The notes beneath the pieces are model-generated. The model had not been told where the DNA came from. It searched no databases and was given only the letters and a program-made list of their open reading frames with translations. Of a stretch of DNA of 64,000 bases, positions 38,558 to 48,511 are shown piece after piece (position 1 is the stretch's first letter; every line of letters starts with the position of its first letter). The stretch covers positions 62,001-126,000 of the forward strand of contig CAILMF010000063.1 of assembly GCA_903835235.1 (NCBI GenBank), in the 5' to 3' direction. The translations under genes and the position numbers were made by a program. The stretch comes from an uncultured Rhodospirillales bacterium. Lineage in GTDB: Bacteria; Pseudomonadota; Alphaproteobacteria; Acetobacterales; Acetobacteraceae.

Positions 38558-39294
38558 AACTCGTCCCGCCAGAACACCAGCCGCGCCTCCACCAGGGCAA
38601 CCACACCGAAGATGGTGCCGCCCACCGCCGCGGCGGCGAGAATGGCGGCCCACATCGCCACCACCTGTTCGTTGAACAGCGCCGCCAGCAGCATGGCGCC
38701 CACGCCGATGCTGGCGCCGAACCACTCGCCGACGATGGCGCCCGCCAGCGCCAGCCCGGCGGAAAGTCGCAGCGCGGTGAAGATGCGGGGCAGCGCGCTC
38801 GGCAACAACAGCTTCCACCAGATGTCGCGGCGCGAGGCGCCGAAACTGCGCAGCAGCGCCACCTGTCGCGGGTCCACCGCCTCCATGCCCGCCAGGGCGT
38901 TCACGGTAACCGGGAAGAAGGTGAGGTAGAAGGCAATCGCCGCCTTCGCCATCAAGGTATTGCCGAACCACAGCACGACGATGGCGCCGAAGGCGATCAC
39001 CGGCACGGTCTGTGACGCGATGAACAACGGGAACAACATGTCGCGCAGCCAGCGCGCATGGTGGAACGCGGCGGCACTGGCCACCCCAACCAGGGCGCCG
39101 GCGACGAAGCCGACCACGGCCTCGCCCAGGGTGACCATGAAGGCCTGCGCATAGGCGGGCCATAGCGCGTGGATCGCCCCCAGAACCTGGCGCAGCGGCG
39201 GCAGGTAGAACGGGCTGATATGCAGCAGCGCCACCGCGCCTTCCCACAGCGCCGCCAGCAGCAGCAGCGGCAACACCAGGCGCAGCAGGGCCAT
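38554..39294 (-). CDS. ABC transporter permease (NitT/TauT type), first subunit
   Basis: 246 residues with about six membrane segments. The EAA-like loop is ALLRSFGASRRDIWWKLLLPSALPRIFTALRLS. It overlaps the ATP-binding gene (TGATG) and the next permease (GTGA). Two different permeases with one ATPase and an NMT1-type receptor form a complete importer of the nitrate/sulfonate/taurine/pyrimidine-precursor class. Confidence 0.92.
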   Translation of the reverse strand: MALLRLVLPLLLLAALWEGAVALLHISPFYLPPLRQVLGAIHALWPAYAQAFMVTLGEAVVGFVAGALVGVASAAAFHHARWLRDMLFPLFIASQTVPVIAFGAIVVLWFGNTLMAKAAIAFYLTFFPVTVNALAGMEAVDPRQVALLRSFGASRRDIWWKLLLPSALPRIFTALRLSAGLALAGAIVGEWFGASIGVGAMLLAALFNEQVVAMWAAILAAAAVGGTIFGVVALVEARLVFWRDEL

Positions 39295-40097
39295 CAGACC
39301 GCGCCAGCCGCGAAGGTCTTCAGGCTCTCCTCCTCGACCGCATCCAGCAACTCCCGCTTGATGGCGTTGAACTCGGGCGTGGTCAGCAGCGCCGGGTCGC
39401 GCGGGCGCGGCAGTTCGATCCGGCGCTCCAGCTTGATGCTGCCGGGCCGCGCGCTCATCACCACCACGCGGTCGCCGAGGAAGATCGCCTCGTCGATATC
39501 ATGCGTGATGAACAGGATGGTGCGCCGATAGCGCGACCAGATGTCCAGCAGCCAGCGCTGCATCATCGCGCGGGTCAGCGCGTCCAGCGCGCCGAAGGGC
39601 TCGTCCAGCAGCATCACGTCGCGGTCGAACATGAAGGTGCGCATCAAGGCGACGCGCTGACGCATGCCGCCGGAAAGCTGCTGCGGGTAGTGGCCCTCAA
39701 AACCCTTCAGCCCGAAATCGGCGGCCATGCTGCGGGCGGTCTCGCGTGCCGCGCGCTTGGGCTGGCCCTCGATCTCCGCGGCCAGGATCGCGTTGTCCAG
39801 CACGTTGCGCCAGGGCAGCAGCAGGTCGCGCTGCGGCATGAAGGCAACCTTGCCGAGCAGACTGGCTGCCGCGCCATCCAGCAGCACCTCACCGCCCTTG
39901 TCCGCTTCCAGCAGGCCGGCGACGATGTTGAACAGCGTCGACTTGCCGCAGCCGGACGGTCCGATCAGCGTGACGAACTCGCCCTCGGCAATGCCGAGAT
40001 CGACCTTCGCCAGCGCCTGCACCGCGCCAAAGTGGCGTGACACGCCGTTCAGTTGCAACTTCGCTCGCGGCCCCGCCGCCGCGCCGACCGTCAGCAT
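39294..40097 (-). CDS. ABC transporter ATP-binding protein (NitT/TauT type)
   Basis: 267 residues from the ATG at 40097. Walker A IGPSGCGKSTLFNIVAGLL, signature QLSGGMRQRVALMRTF, Walker B VMLLDEPFGALDALTR and the H-loop LFITHDIDEAIFLGDRVVVM match the TauB/SsuB/NrtD family. It energises the two permeases that follow. An open frame 71 codons longer runs into the receptor gene and is rejected. Confidence 0.93.
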   Translation of the reverse strand: MLTVGAAAGPRAKLQLNGVSRHFGAVQALAKVDLGIAEGEFVTLIGPSGCGKSTLFNIVAGLLEADKGGEVLLDGAAASLLGKVAFMPQRDLLLPWRNVLDNAILAAEIEGQPKRAARETARSMAADFGLKGFEGHYPQQLSGGMRQRVALMRTFMFDRDVMLLDEPFGALDALTRAMMQRWLLDIWSRYRRTILFITHDIDEAIFLGDRVVVMSARPGSIKLERRIELPRPRDPALLTTPEFNAIKRELLDAVEEESLKTFAAGAV

Positions 40098-40123
40098 CTG
40101 GTCAAGTTGGTCGGCAGCTCGCG

Positions 40124-41131
40124 TCAAGCCATGCGCTCGGCCAGCGGGATCGCGTCGAGATACTTCGACTGATAGGCCGCGGCCAGGTCGATTGGCGCCG
40201 CCAGCACCTTCTGCTCGACGAAGAAGTCGTGCGCCTTCTTCACCGCCGCCGGGTCGATGGCGAACAGCCCGTGCTGCGCCGCCGCACCGGCCTTCATCAG
40301 CCGCAGGCATTCCGGCAGCATCGCTTCCTGATGCGCACGGTCGATGGTCGGCGCGATCTTCATCACTGCCTCAACGCCCGCCGCCGGCGTGGCCTGCGCC
40401 GCCTTCCAGCCGCGGATGCTGGCGCGCAGGAAGGCCTGCACCGCCCCGGGATTGGCCGCGGCAAAGGCCTCGTTGGCAATCACCGTGTCGCGCGGCACGG
40501 TGATGCCGTAATCCTCGGCGACGAAGAGCTTCATCTTCTCCACGCCACCCAGCCGCGCCTTCAGCACGTTCAGTTCATTGTACCAGGTGGCGGCGACGAC
40601 ATCGACTTCGCCATTGACGAAGGGCGTGACCGAGACCTGCTGCGGGCTGATGTTCACCGCTTCCTTGGCGATACCGCGGCTGGCCAGCATGCCGTACAGC
40701 ACCAGGTGCGCACCGGTGAACCAGGCCGTCGCCTTGCGGCCGCGCATGTCCTCCAGCGTCTTCACCGGGCCATCAGCCTTGGCTGCGAAGACGAAGGGCG
40801 TCACCTGATGCGTCACGCCGACGCAGACGATGGGCAGACCCTTCTCCCGTGCGGAGAACACGCTGTCGGTGCCGCCGGAGACACCGAACTGCTCGCCGCC
40901 GGAAGCGACCAGGTTCTCGGTCAGCAGGTTCGGCCCGCCGGGATTGATCGTCAGGTCCAGCCCGGCCTCGCGGTAGTAGCCGCGCTCCAGCGCCAGGTAG
41001 AAGCCGGCGAACTGCGTCTGCGGCAGCCACTTCAGCCGCAGCGTCGCCTTGGTCAGCGCCTGCGCGGCGCCGATGCGCGGCGCGGCGAGCAGCGCCGCAC
41101 CGGAGGCCAGCAGGGTACGGCGTTGCATCAT
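40124..41131 (-). CDS. NMT1/THI5-like ABC transporter receptor
   Basis: 335 residues from the ATG at 41131, which has GGAGA upstream and begins a signal peptide (MMQRRTLLASGAALLAAPRIGAAQA). Then ATLRLKWLPQTQFAGFYLALERGYYREAGLDLTINPGG is the classic NMT1/THI5-like start, seen in receptors for pyrimidine precursors of thiamine, hydroxymethylpyrimidine, riboflavin or sulfonates. Five codons upstream another ATG (41146) is possible. Gene order is dioxygenase, receptor, ATPase, permease, permease, as in taurine-type operons. Confidence 0.9.
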   Translation of the reverse strand: MMQRRTLLASGAALLAAPRIGAAQALTKATLRLKWLPQTQFAGFYLALERGYYREAGLDLTINPGGPNLLTENLVASGGEQFGVSGGTDSVFSAREKGLPIVCVGVTHQVTPFVFAAKADGPVKTLEDMRGRKATAWFTGAHLVLYGMLASRGIAKEAVNISPQQVSVTPFVNGEVDVVAATWYNELNVLKARLGGVEKMKLFVAEDYGITVPRDTVIANEAFAAANPGAVQAFLRASIRGWKAAQATPAAGVEAVMKIAPTIDRAHQEAMLPECLRLMKAGAAAQHGLFAIDPAAVKKAHDFFVEQKVLAAPIDLAAAYQSKYLDAIPLAERMA

Positions 41132-41151
41132 GGTCTTGCTCTCCATCCTGG

Positions 41152-42012
41152 TTACGCCGCGACCGAAAGCGGCCGCACCGGCACCGGCTTTTCCCCGGCC
41201 AGCGTGGTGCGATGCATGATCCGGCTGTACTTGGTGTCGTCGTAGTCCGTGGCCTGGTGCATGGTGTTGCGGTTGTCCCAGGCCACCACGTCGCCAGCCT
41301 GCCAATTGTGCCGGTAGATGAAGGGCGCGCTGACCGCATGCGTGTTCAGCATGTCCAGCAACGCCGCGCCTTCCTCCGGCGAAACGCCCAGCACTTCCTT
41401 CACCACCTCGCGCCCGACATACAGTGCCTTCCGGCCATTCGGGTGCAGCCGTACCAGTGGATGCACCACGTCCGGCGTGGCCGCGCGCTGCGCGTCGCTC
41501 AGCGGCGTGCGGTCGGCAAAGGCGCGGCCGTAATAGGTGGCGTAGCTGTGCACCGCGAACAGGCCATCGATCTTCGCCTGCACCTCGGCATCCAGCGCGT
41601 CATAGGCCTGGTGCATGCAGGCGAAGAGCGTGTCGGCGCCCTCGGCCGGGCAGACGCGCGCATGCAGAATGGAACCCACTGCCGGCTCCGCCTTGTAGGA
41701 CCAGTCGGAGTGCCAGTTCAGCCCTTCCTTGTGGTTGCCGATAGGCTTGCCCTGCCGCACCACGTTGGAGAGGACGTAAATCTCCGGGTGCTCAGTGGTC
41801 AGGAACTGCGTCAGCACATGCACCTGCAGCGCGCCGAAGCGGCGGCTGAGCGCGACATGGCCGGCCTCGTCCAATTCCAGCCCACGGATGGCCAGCACGC
41901 CGGCACGATGGAAGGCCGCGGTCACCGCCGCCCAATGCGTCTCGTCGGCCAGGTCAAGCCCGCGCACTTCCAGCCCGAAACCGGGGTGCAGCGGGGTCAT
42001 CTCCAGCGCCAT
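41152..42012 (-). CDS. TauD/TfdA-family 2-oxoglutarate-dependent dioxygenase
   Basis: 286 residues. Iron ligands are WHSDWSY and the histidine in DNRNTMHQATDYDD; the 2-oxoglutarate arginine is in RIMHRTTLAGEKP. The N-terminal block ITPLHPGFG-like (MTPLHPGFGLEVRGLDL) fits the family. As first gene of an operon with an NMT1-type importer, it probably acts on the imported compound, as TauD does on taurine in tauABCD. Taurine itself is not proven: the receptor is of a different subgroup. It diverges from the class II aldolase gene. Confidence 0.9.
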   Translation of the reverse strand: MALEMTPLHPGFGLEVRGLDLADETHWAAVTAAFHRAGVLAIRGLELDEAGHVALSRRFGALQVHVLTQFLTTEHPEIYVLSNVVRQGKPIGNHKEGLNWHSDWSYKAEPAVGSILHARVCPAEGADTLFACMHQAYDALDAEVQAKIDGLFAVHSYATYYGRAFADRTPLSDAQRAATPDVVHPLVRLHPNGRKALYVGREVVKEVLGVSPEEGAALLDMLNTHAVSAPFIYRHNWQAGDVVAWDNRNTMHQATDYDDTKYSRIMHRTTLAGEKPVPVRPLSVAA

Positions 42013-42109
42013 CGCGGGGCCTCCGGCCGTCTCATTGCGCGGTTGCAGCCACCTGCATCGCGCTGGCACGGGGTTAGCAAGCCCTGTGCCGAAACCGAGA
42101 GGAGCCGCC

Positions 42110-42898
42110 ATGTTCACGCCCGACGCAGCAGGCCATATCCGCGACAGCCTGGCCGGTACCAGCAGCATGGCCGCCACCACCGAGGCCGAGGCCCGGCTGC
42201 ACCTGGCCGCCGCCTACCGGCTGCTGGCGCTGTTCGGCATGGACGACCTGATCTTCACCCACATCTCCGCCCGCATCCCCGGGGAGCCGCACCACTTCCT
42301 GATCAACCCCTTCGGCCTCGGCTTCGACGAAGTCACCCCTGCCAGCCTGGTCAAGATCGACCACGAGGGCCGCAAGCTGGAGCCGAACCCCTACGACGCC
42401 AACGCCGCCGGCTTCGTGATCCATTCTGCCATTCATATGGGCAGGCCGGAGGTGGATTGCGTGCTGCACACGCACGCGCCGGCTTCCACCGCCATCGCCG
42501 CGCGGCCGGACGGGCTGCTGCCGCTCTCCCAATTCGCCATGCGTTTCTTCAACCGCGTCGCCACGCACGACTATGAGGGCCTGGCGCTGAACCTGGGCGA
42601 GCGCGACCGCCTGGTCGCCGACCTGGGCAACCACCACACGCTGCTGCTGCGCTATCACGGCGTGCTGACCTGCGGCCGCACCATTCCGGAGGCCTTCGTG
42701 CTGGCCTACTACTTTGAGCAGGCGGCCAAGGTGCAGTTGCAGGCCATGGCGGATGGCCGCGCCCTACCACTGCCACCGCCCGAGGTCTGCGAGACCACGG
42801 CGCAGCAATTCGAGAACCAGCCGATGGCGCAGGGCGAACGCGAATGGGCGGCGCTGCTGCGCAAGCTGGACCGCGAGACGCCGGGCTGGCGGGGCTAG
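42110..42898 (+). CDS. Class II aldolase/adducin-family protein
   Basis: 262 residues. Zinc-binding histidines are seen in CVLHTHAPASTAI and LLLRYHGVLTCGRTIPEAF, and GMDDLIFTHISARIPGEPHHFLINPFGLGFDEVT is the conserved N-terminal block. The family includes fuculose-phosphate aldolase and ribulose-5-phosphate epimerase; this longer type is common next to catabolic clusters and its reaction is often unknown. GAGAGGAG lies before the ATG at 42110. It is a single gene divergent from the TauD operon. Confidence 0.88.
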   Translation: MFTPDAAGHIRDSLAGTSSMAATTEAEARLHLAAAYRLLALFGMDDLIFTHISARIPGEPHHFLINPFGLGFDEVTPASLVKIDHEGRKLEPNPYDANAAGFVIHSAIHMGRPEVDCVLHTHAPASTAIAARPDGLLPLSQFAMRFFNRVATHDYEGLALNLGERDRLVADLGNHHTLLLRYHGVLTCGRTIPEAFVLAYYFEQAAKVQLQAMADGRALPLPPPEVCETTAQQFENQPMAQGEREWAALLRKLDRETPGWRG

Positions 42899-42948
42899 AT
42901 GATGGTGGGCGGCTGATTCACGGCCAGCGGCGCAAGCGCCTCGGCCGA

Positions 42949-44289
42949 TCAGGCGCCGGCCCTCGCCCGAGCCCATAGCGCCGCGGCGGCCTTGGCCCCT
43001 TCGGCGCAGACCTGCTCCATGTCGCAGCGCGTCGGGCGGCCGTCGCGTACGACCACTTCGCCTTCCACCACCACATGCGCCACGTCGCGGCCATGGGCGT
43101 TATGCACCACCGTGCCCAACGGGTCCGGATGCGGCACCAAATGCGGGCGTTGCAGCCCCAGCAGCACCAGGTCGGCGCGATAGCCCTCGCGGATCGCGCC
43201 CAACTCCTCGCCCAGGCCCATGGCGGCGGCGCCGTTCAGCGTGGCGGCGGCCAGCATGTGCTCGGGCTGCCAGTCATCCTCAACCCGGCCGTGCTGGATG
43301 CGCCCCATGTTGAGCCCCCAGCGCATCACCTCCACCATGTCGGCATGCATGTTGTCGGTGGCCAGGCAGAGCTTGGCGCCGGCCCGCACCAGCGCACGCG
43401 TCGGCGCGAAGGTGCCGCCGGTGGCATTGCCCTTGGGAATATGCGCGACATGCACGCCGGCCGCCCCCACGCGCAGAATGTCGCTCTCGGTCAGGTGGAT
43501 GCAGTGCGCCGCCACCAGCCGGCTGTCCAGCAAGCCCACCTGGTCCAGCAATTCCGGCGGCGTCATGCCGTCGCGCTCGCGGATATGCGCCACCTCCACC
43601 TTGGATTGCGACAGGTGAATCTGCACCGGCACGTTCAGCCGGCGCGACGTCTCGCCGATGCGGCGCAGGTAGTCAGGCGTGCAGGTATCCGGCGCATGCG
43701 CCGCCAGTTGCACGCCGGTACGCGCATCCGCCCGGCCATGGAAGCGCTGTACCAGCGCCTCGGCCTCGGCCAGGCGCGCTTCGCCGCCCTTGGTGTCCAC
43801 TTCCCAGCGGCCATGCGCAATGCCGGAAAAGCTGACATCGTGGATGCGGTTGCAGGAGAAGACGCGCAGGCCGAGATCGGCCATTGCCGGCAAGGTCAGC
43901 GCGGTATGGACATAGGTGTCGTTGATCAGCGTGCTGCCGAACAGCATCGCCTCCAGCGCCCCCAGCCGTGCCAGGGCGACGGCCTCTTCCTCCGTCACCA
44001 TCTGGCCCTGCGGCACGCCCGGCGTGTACGCCGGCGCGAAGCCCATATCCTCGGCCACGCCGCGCACCATGCACAGAATGGTATGGGTGTGCACATTCAC
44101 CAGGCCGGGGATGCACAGCTTGCCGCGCGCCTCCAGCGTCTCCCGCCCCGAGGCGCCTGGCGGCAGCGCGCTGCGCGGGCCGACGAAGACGAAGCGTCCG
44201 CCGCTTATGCCGATGGCAGCGTCCTCGATCGGCGCGGCGAAGGCCTCGGCGATCAACGTGCAGCCGGTGACCAGCAGGTCGTACATCAT
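42949..44289 (-). CDS. Amidohydrolase family 1 (chlorohydrolase/deaminase-like)
   Basis: 446 residues. Metal ligands are in [16 protein letters not shown], then the histidine of [11 protein letters not shown], the region [13 protein letters not shown] and the aspartate of [13 protein letters not shown]. This is the pattern of the SAH/MTA/guanine deaminase and atrazine-chlorohydrolase group (TrzN/AtzA type). It hydrolyses an amino or halide group from an imported heterocycle or amidine. It is coupled by ATGA to an amino-acid-type ABC ATPase, so its substrate probably comes through that importer. Confidence 0.92.
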   Translation of the reverse strand: MMYDLLVTGCTLIAEAFAAPIEDAAIGISGGRFVFVGPRSALPPGASGRETLEARGKLCIPGLVNVHTHTILCMVRGVAEDMGFAPAYTPGVPQGQMVTEEEAVALARLGALEAMLFGSTLINDTYVHTALTLPAMADLGLRVFSCNRIHDVSFSGIAHGRWEVDTKGGEARLAEAEALVQRFHGRADARTGVQLAAHAPDTCTPDYLRRIGETSRRLNVPVQIHLSQSKVEVAHIRERDGMTPPELLDQVGLLDSRLVAAHCIHLTESDILRVGAAGVHVAHIPKGNATGGTFAPTRALVRAGAKLCLATDNMHADMVEVMRWGLNMGRIQHGRVEDDWQPEHMLAAATLNGAAAMGLGEELGAIREGYRADLVLLGLQRPHLVPHPDPLGTVVHNAHGRDVAHVVVEGEVVVRDGRPTRCDMEQVCAEGAKAAAALWARARAGA

Positions 44290-45053
44290 GCGCTCGGCTC
44301 CAGATGCCGCAGGAAGCGTTGCAGTCGCGGGTCGGCCGGCGCGCCGAAAAGTGCCTCCGGCGTGCCCTGTTCGGCGATGGTGCCATCGGCCATGAACACC
44401 ACGCGGTCGGCCACATGCCGGGCGAAGCGCATCTCATGCGTCACCACCAGCATGGTCATGCCTTCGCTGGCCAGGGCGCGCATGGTGTCCAGCACCTCCT
44501 GCACCAGCTCGGGGTCCAGCGCGCTGGTCGGTTCGTCGAACAGGATCACCCGTGGTTCCATCGCCAGCGCGCGGGCAATGGCGACGCGCTGCTGCTGGCC
44601 GCCGGAAAGCTGGCTCGGCCGTTTGTGCATGTGCTCGCCCAATTGCACCCGGCGCAGTTCGCGCTCGGCCCGCGCCTCGGCGGCCTCGCGGCCCTGGCCC
44701 AGCACGCGGCGCGGCCCCAGCGCCACGTTCTGCAAGGCGGTCAGATGCGGAAACAGGTTGAAGCGCTGGAACACGAAGCCGAACAGCCGGCGTTGCGCCG
44801 CCAGCACGCGTTCGGTCGCGACCACGCTGCCGGTGCGGCCCATCACCTGCGTGTCGATGCGAATGGTGCCGGCATCCGGCCGTTCCAACCAGTTCAGGCA
44901 GCGCAGGAAGGTGGTCTTGCCACTTCCGCTGGCGCCGATGATCGTCACTGCCTCGCCCTGCTGCACATCCAGGTCGATGCCATCCAGCACCACCTTGCCG
45001 GCATAGGCTTTTCGCACGCCACGCGCCGAGAGGATCGCCGGCGGGATCACCAC
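44286..45053 (-). CDS. Amino-acid ABC transporter ATP-binding protein (second system)
   Basis: 255 residues. Walker [21 protein letters not shown]-loop [17 protein letters not shown], signature [16 protein letters not shown], Walker [19 protein letters not shown]-loop VVTHEMRFA. It belongs to the GlnQ/HisP type and resembles the ATPase at 26345. It overlaps the permease by 7 bases and the amidohydrolase by 4, so the three are translated together. Confidence 0.95.
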   Translation of the reverse strand: MVIPPAILSARGVRKAYAGKVVLDGIDLDVQQGEAVTIIGASGSGKTTFLRCLNWLERPDAGTIRIDTQVMGRTGSVVATERVLAAQRRLFGFVFQRFNLFPHLTALQNVALGPRRVLGQGREAAEARAERELRRVQLGEHMHKRPSQLSGGQQQRVAIARALAMEPRVILFDEPTSALDPELVQEVLDTMRALASEGMTMLVVTHEMRFARHVADRVVFMADGTIAEQGTPEALFGAPADPRLQRFLRHLEPSA

Positions 45054-45700
45054 TGCGGCAAACTCCGTTCCAGCCGGCGCGACGCCCAGCTGAGCACGCT
45101 GATCAACAGGTAGTAGTACAGCGCCAGCAGCAGATAGATTTCGAACGGTGCGAAATGCGTGGCGATGATCGCCTGCCCCGCCCGCGTCAGCTCATAGACC
45201 GAAATCGCCGAGAGCAGGCTGCTGTTCTTGGTCAGCGTGATCAGGTCGTTGGTCAGCGGCGGCACCATCGGCCGCCAGGCCTGCGGCAACAGCACCCACC
45301 ACAGCACGCCGCTGCGCGTCATGCCGATGGACAGCGCTGCCTCGGCCTGGCCCTTCTCCACGCTGCCGACCGAGCCGCGCACGATCTCGCTGATATAGGC
45401 GCCGCTGTTAACCGCCAGCGCCACCACGCCGGCCCAGTATTCCGGCAGCCGCACGCCCACCACCGGCAGCGCGAAGAACACCAGGAAGATCTGGATCAGC
45501 AGCGGCGTGCCGCGGATGAAATCGACGTAGCCGCGCACCACACCGCGCAGCAGCCGGAAGCTGCTGAGCGACGCCAGCCCGGCCACCAGCCCGATGGCCA
45601 GGCCCAGCACCCCCGCGACGATGCTGACCTGCAAGGTCATCACCACGCCATGCGCCAGCAGCGGCATGGCGTACCACACCACGTTCCAGTCGAAGATCAT
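45047..45700 (-). CDS. Amino-acid ABC transporter permease (second system)
   Basis: 217 residues. [27 protein letters not shown] and the EAA loop [38 protein letters not shown] mark the polar amino-acid permease family. It lies downstream of its receptor gene but is separated from it by a 53-bp tandem array (45709-45920), which may set the ratio of receptor to membrane parts. Confidence 0.95.
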   Translation of the reverse strand: MIFDWNVVWYAMPLLAHGVVMTLQVSIVAGVLGLAIGLVAGLASLSSFRLLRGVVRGYVDFIRGTPLLIQIFLVFFALPVVGVRLPEYWAGVVALAVNSGAYISEIVRGSVGSVEKGQAEAALSIGMTRSGVLWWVLLPQAWRPMVPPLTNDLITLTKNSSLLSAISVYELTRAGQAIIATHFAPFEIYLLLALYYYLLISVLSWASRRLERSLPQW

Positions 45701-45708
45701 GTGCGTAT

Positions 45709-45920
45709 GGCCGGCCGATTCAGACCTACGGGCATGACTGCCCTCCGGTCATCGGGCGGCTGGCCGGCCGATTCAGACCTACGGGCATGACTGCCCTCCG
45801 GTCATCGGGCGGCGGGCCGGCCGATTCAGACCTGCGGGCATGAATGCCCTCCGGTCATCGGGCGGCGGGCCGGCCGATTCAGACCTGCGGGCATGAATGC
45901 CTTCCGGTCATCGGGCGGCT
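45709..45920. repeat. 53-bp tandem array between receptor and permease genes
   Basis: Four near-identical 53-bp units start at 45709, 45762, 45815 and 45868. Each contains a small hairpin: GGGCATGACTGCCC in units 1-2, GGGCATGAATGCCC in units 3-4, where the stem is extended by one pair. Each also has GGCCGGCC at its start. The array begins 3 bases after the receptor stop and ends 8 bases before the permease start, so it forms the whole intercistronic region. Confidence 0.95.
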
Positions 45921-45923
45921 GGC

Positions 45924-46763
45924 TCACGCCGCCGGCTCGGGAATCGTGTCCGGCAGGTTGAACTCCAGGCCGAAATACTTCAGCTGCAACGCCTTCAGCG
46001 TGCCATCCGCCTTCAGCCGGCGCAGTTCCACATCCATCCACCGATGGATCTCCGTATCTTCCTTGCGGCAGGCGAAGCCGGCCCAATTGTCGGCGCCCAC
46101 TTCGCGGATCACGCCGAAGCGGCCGGGCTGGCTCTTGATCACATAGGCCAGCGTCGGCAGCGTGTTCAGCACGCCATCGACCGTGCCCTGCAGCAGCGCC
46201 AGGTAGGCGGCGGGGTGGTCGTCATAGGTCTTGATGTCGCTGAAGGCGCGGCCCTTCGCTGCCGTCAGCCGTGCCGCCAACCGCGGATGCAGCGTCTCGC
46301 CGGGGCTGCCCAGCTTGATGCCCAGCACCTTGCCGGACATGTCCTCGATGCCCTTGATCGTCCCGGCGTCGCGGCTGCGGATCAGCAGGGATTGCCCGGC
46401 CTCGGCATAGGGGATCGAGAACGCCACGCGTTCCATCCGCGCGCGGGTGTAGCTCATGCCCGACATGATCATGTCGAACCGGCCGGCATAGAGCGCCGGG
46501 ATCACGCCGGACCACACCACGTCCACGAACTCGGGCGTTACGCCCAGGCTGCGGCACATGAGGGTGCCCAGCTCCACGTCATGCCCGGTGATGACGCCGC
46601 TCTCGCGCATGGTGAAGGGCGGATAGGTCGCCTCCACGCCGATGCGCAGCTTTCCCGCGCTACGCAGCTGCGCCAGCGTGGTGGCGCCGGCTGCGTGCGG
46701 CAGCAGGCCGGCAGCCATGCCGGCGCCCAGCAGGGCACGGCGGTTGAGGGCGAAATCAGACAT
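45924..46763 (-). CDS. Amino-acid ABC transporter substrate-binding protein (family 3)
   Basis: 279 residues from the ATG at 46763 with GGGAGGA upstream. The signal peptide (MSDFALNRRALLGAGMAAGLLPHAAGA) is followed by GKLRIGVEATYPPFTMRESGVITGHDVELGTLM and WSGVIPALYAGRFDMIMSGMSYTRARMERVAFSIPYAEAG, typical of family-3 receptors. It feeds the permease and ATPase encoded downstream beyond the 53-bp array. An oligopeptide-type receptor gene lies 108 bases upstream on the same strand. Confidence 0.92.
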   Translation of the reverse strand: MSDFALNRRALLGAGMAAGLLPHAAGATTLAQLRSAGKLRIGVEATYPPFTMRESGVITGHDVELGTLMCRSLGVTPEFVDVVWSGVIPALYAGRFDMIMSGMSYTRARMERVAFSIPYAEAGQSLLIRSRDAGTIKGIEDMSGKVLGIKLGSPGETLHPRLAARLTAAKGRAFSDIKTYDDHPAAYLALLQGTVDGVLNTLPTLAYVIKSQPGRFGVIREVGADNWAGFACRKEDTEIHRWMDVELRRLKADGTLKALQLKYFGLEFNLPDTIPEPAA

Positions 46764-46871
46764 GCGCGGTCCTCCCGAAGCGGTGAGGCCGCAGCAATCC
46801 ATATGCCAGCCTCAGCCCCACGCACGGGACAGGTTTCGCCCAAACCCTGGGCAACCAGCCCAGCCGGCAGG

Positions 46872-48494
46872 CTATTCCAGTCGAACCGGCGTCAGGTCCT
46901 GGAACCACGACCGCGCCTGCACGAAGCCTTTTACTTTTTTCGTCATCGCCCGCGGGTTCAGGTCATGGGCCACGAACAGGTGCAGCGCGTCGTCCACCAC
47001 CTTGCCGTGCAGCTCCGCCACCAGCGCGTCCTGCTTCGCCGGGTCGAACTCGGTCAGCACGCGCTCGATCAGCGCGTCGTAGTCCGGTCGGTTCAGGTAG
47101 CCCCAGTTGTTGCCCGCCGGCGGCACCAGGTCCGAGCGCAGGAAGCGGATCAGCGCCGAGAACGGGTCGATCGCGGTCAGGCTGATGTTGATGGCGTGGA
47201 TGCCGCGGTTGCTCGGCGCCTTGAACCCGTCGCGCCAGATGGTCAGCAGCGTGTTCCACTCGAACACCTCGAACTCCACCGCGATGCCGACTTCCTTCAG
47301 CATCTGCTGCAAGGCTTCGTTCATCGCCATCGGCTGCATCTGGCCGGAGCCGCTGGTGGAAATGCCCACCTTGGTCCGCAGCGGGTTGCGGGTGCTGAAG
47401 CCGGCCTCGGCCAGCAGCCGCTTCGCCTCGGTCGGGTTATAGGCCCATTTGAAGCTGCGCCCCGGGTTCCACTTGTCACCCAACGGCAGCAGCCCCGCGC
47501 CTTCGCCCATCAGCCCGCCCAGCATGCCCTTCATCGCCGCCCGGTCCACGGCCAGGTTGGCGGCGCGGCGCACCCGCACATCATGCCAGGTGCTACCCTC
47601 GGCGGTGGCGAACTGCCAGGTCCAGTTGTGCGGGTAGGCGTTGGTGACAATCTCGAACCCGGCGGTGCGCAGCGCCGGCACGGCATCGCTGGGCGGCGCC
47701 TCGATGAAATCCACCTGGCCGGAGCGCAGCGCGGCGACGCGGGTATTCGGCTCGCTCAACGGCAGCAGCAGCAGCTTCTCGCATTTCGGAATGCGCGCGG
47801 TGTCCCAGTAGGCCGCGTTGCGTACCAGCACCGCGCGTTCGCGCAGGGAGAAGCTCTCCAGTTTCCACGGCCCGGTGCCGACCGCCTTGGCCAGGTAGTT
47901 GTCCCAGCTGCGACCCGCTGCTTCCCAGGCGCCCTGGTGGACAATGCCGATCCAGGCCACGCCATAGGGGATGGTGCTGTCCACCGTGCGGGTTTCCAGC
48001 ACGAAGGTCGTCGGATCCGGCGCCGACCAGCTGACCACGGTCGGCACCCGGGCACGGGCAAAAGCGCTGGCGCGGCTGTCGAAGGCGGGGTGGTCGCTCT
48101 TCAAGGCGCGGTCGAAGCTGAAGGCGATGTCGGCCGCGGTCAGCTTGTGGCCGTCATGGAAGGTCACGCCCTGGCGGATCTTGAAGGTCCAGCGCTTCGG
48201 GTTGGTCGGGTCGACCTGCCATTCGGTCGCCAGCCCCGGGCGCAGCGTCGCCGCGCGGTCGGCATGGCTGAGGTCCCAGGTCACCAGGTGGTCGTACAGG
48301 GTGATGCCCATGAAGCGATGCCCTTCGGCACCCTGGTCCGGCACGCCATTGGTCAGCGGCACGGCGGCGGCGGTCATGCCCACACGCAGCGTGCCGCCAC
48401 CGGCGGGCGCCTGGGCCAGCGCCAGATCCCAGGGCAGAGCGGCAGCGGCAATGGCGCCGCCCAGCAGGCCACGACGAGGAAGGGTGAAGGTCAT
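46872..48494 (-). CDS. ABC transporter substrate-binding protein, family 5 (peptide/nickel type)
   Basis: 540 residues. A twin-arginine-like signal (PRRGLLGGAIAAAALPWDLALAQA) precedes a DppA/OppA-type domain: ATEWQVDPTNPKRWTFKIRQGVTFHDGHKLTAADIAFSFDRAL is diagnostic. No family-5 permease or ATPase is in view, so it may work with a distant transporter or have lost its partners. A fragment of a close paralogue lies directly upstream (48512-48889), evidence of tandem duplication. Confidence 0.93.
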   Translation of the reverse strand: MTFTLPRRGLLGGAIAAAALPWDLALAQAPAGGGTLRVGMTAAAVPLTNGVPDQGAEGHRFMGITLYDHLVTWDLSHADRAATLRPGLATEWQVDPTNPKRWTFKIRQGVTFHDGHKLTAADIAFSFDRALKSDHPAFDSRASAFARARVPTVVSWSAPDPTTFVLETRTVDSTIPYGVAWIGIVHQGAWEAAGRSWDNYLAKAVGTGPWKLESFSLRERAVLVRNAAYWDTARIPKCEKLLLLPLSEPNTRVAALRSGQVDFIEAPPSDAVPALRTAGFEIVTNAYPHNWTWQFATAEGSTWHDVRVRRAANLAVDRAAMKGMLGGLMGEGAGLLPLGDKWNPGRSFKWAYNPTEAKRLLAEAGFSTRNPLRTKVGISTSGSGQMQPMAMNEALQQMLKEVGIAVEFEVFEWNTLLTIWRDGFKAPSNRGIHAINISLTAIDPFSALIRFLRSDLVPPAGNNWGYLNRPDYDALIERVLTEFDPAKQDALVAELHGKVVDDALHLFVAHDLNPRAMTKKVKGFVQARSWFQDLTPVRLE

Positions 48495-48511
48495 GCGGAA
48501 AATCTCCTGCG

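Noticed and set aside
40124-42109. Possible TPP riboswitch upstream of the NMT1/THI5-type receptor operon
   Set aside because: No CTGAGA-type thi-box core or flanking helices were seen in the interval upstream of the dioxygenase gene.
45709-45920. The CCGATTCAG sequence in the 53-bp units as a relative of the 114-bp element
   Set aside because: Only nine bases match copy 2 and the flanks do not align, so chance is the simpler explanation.
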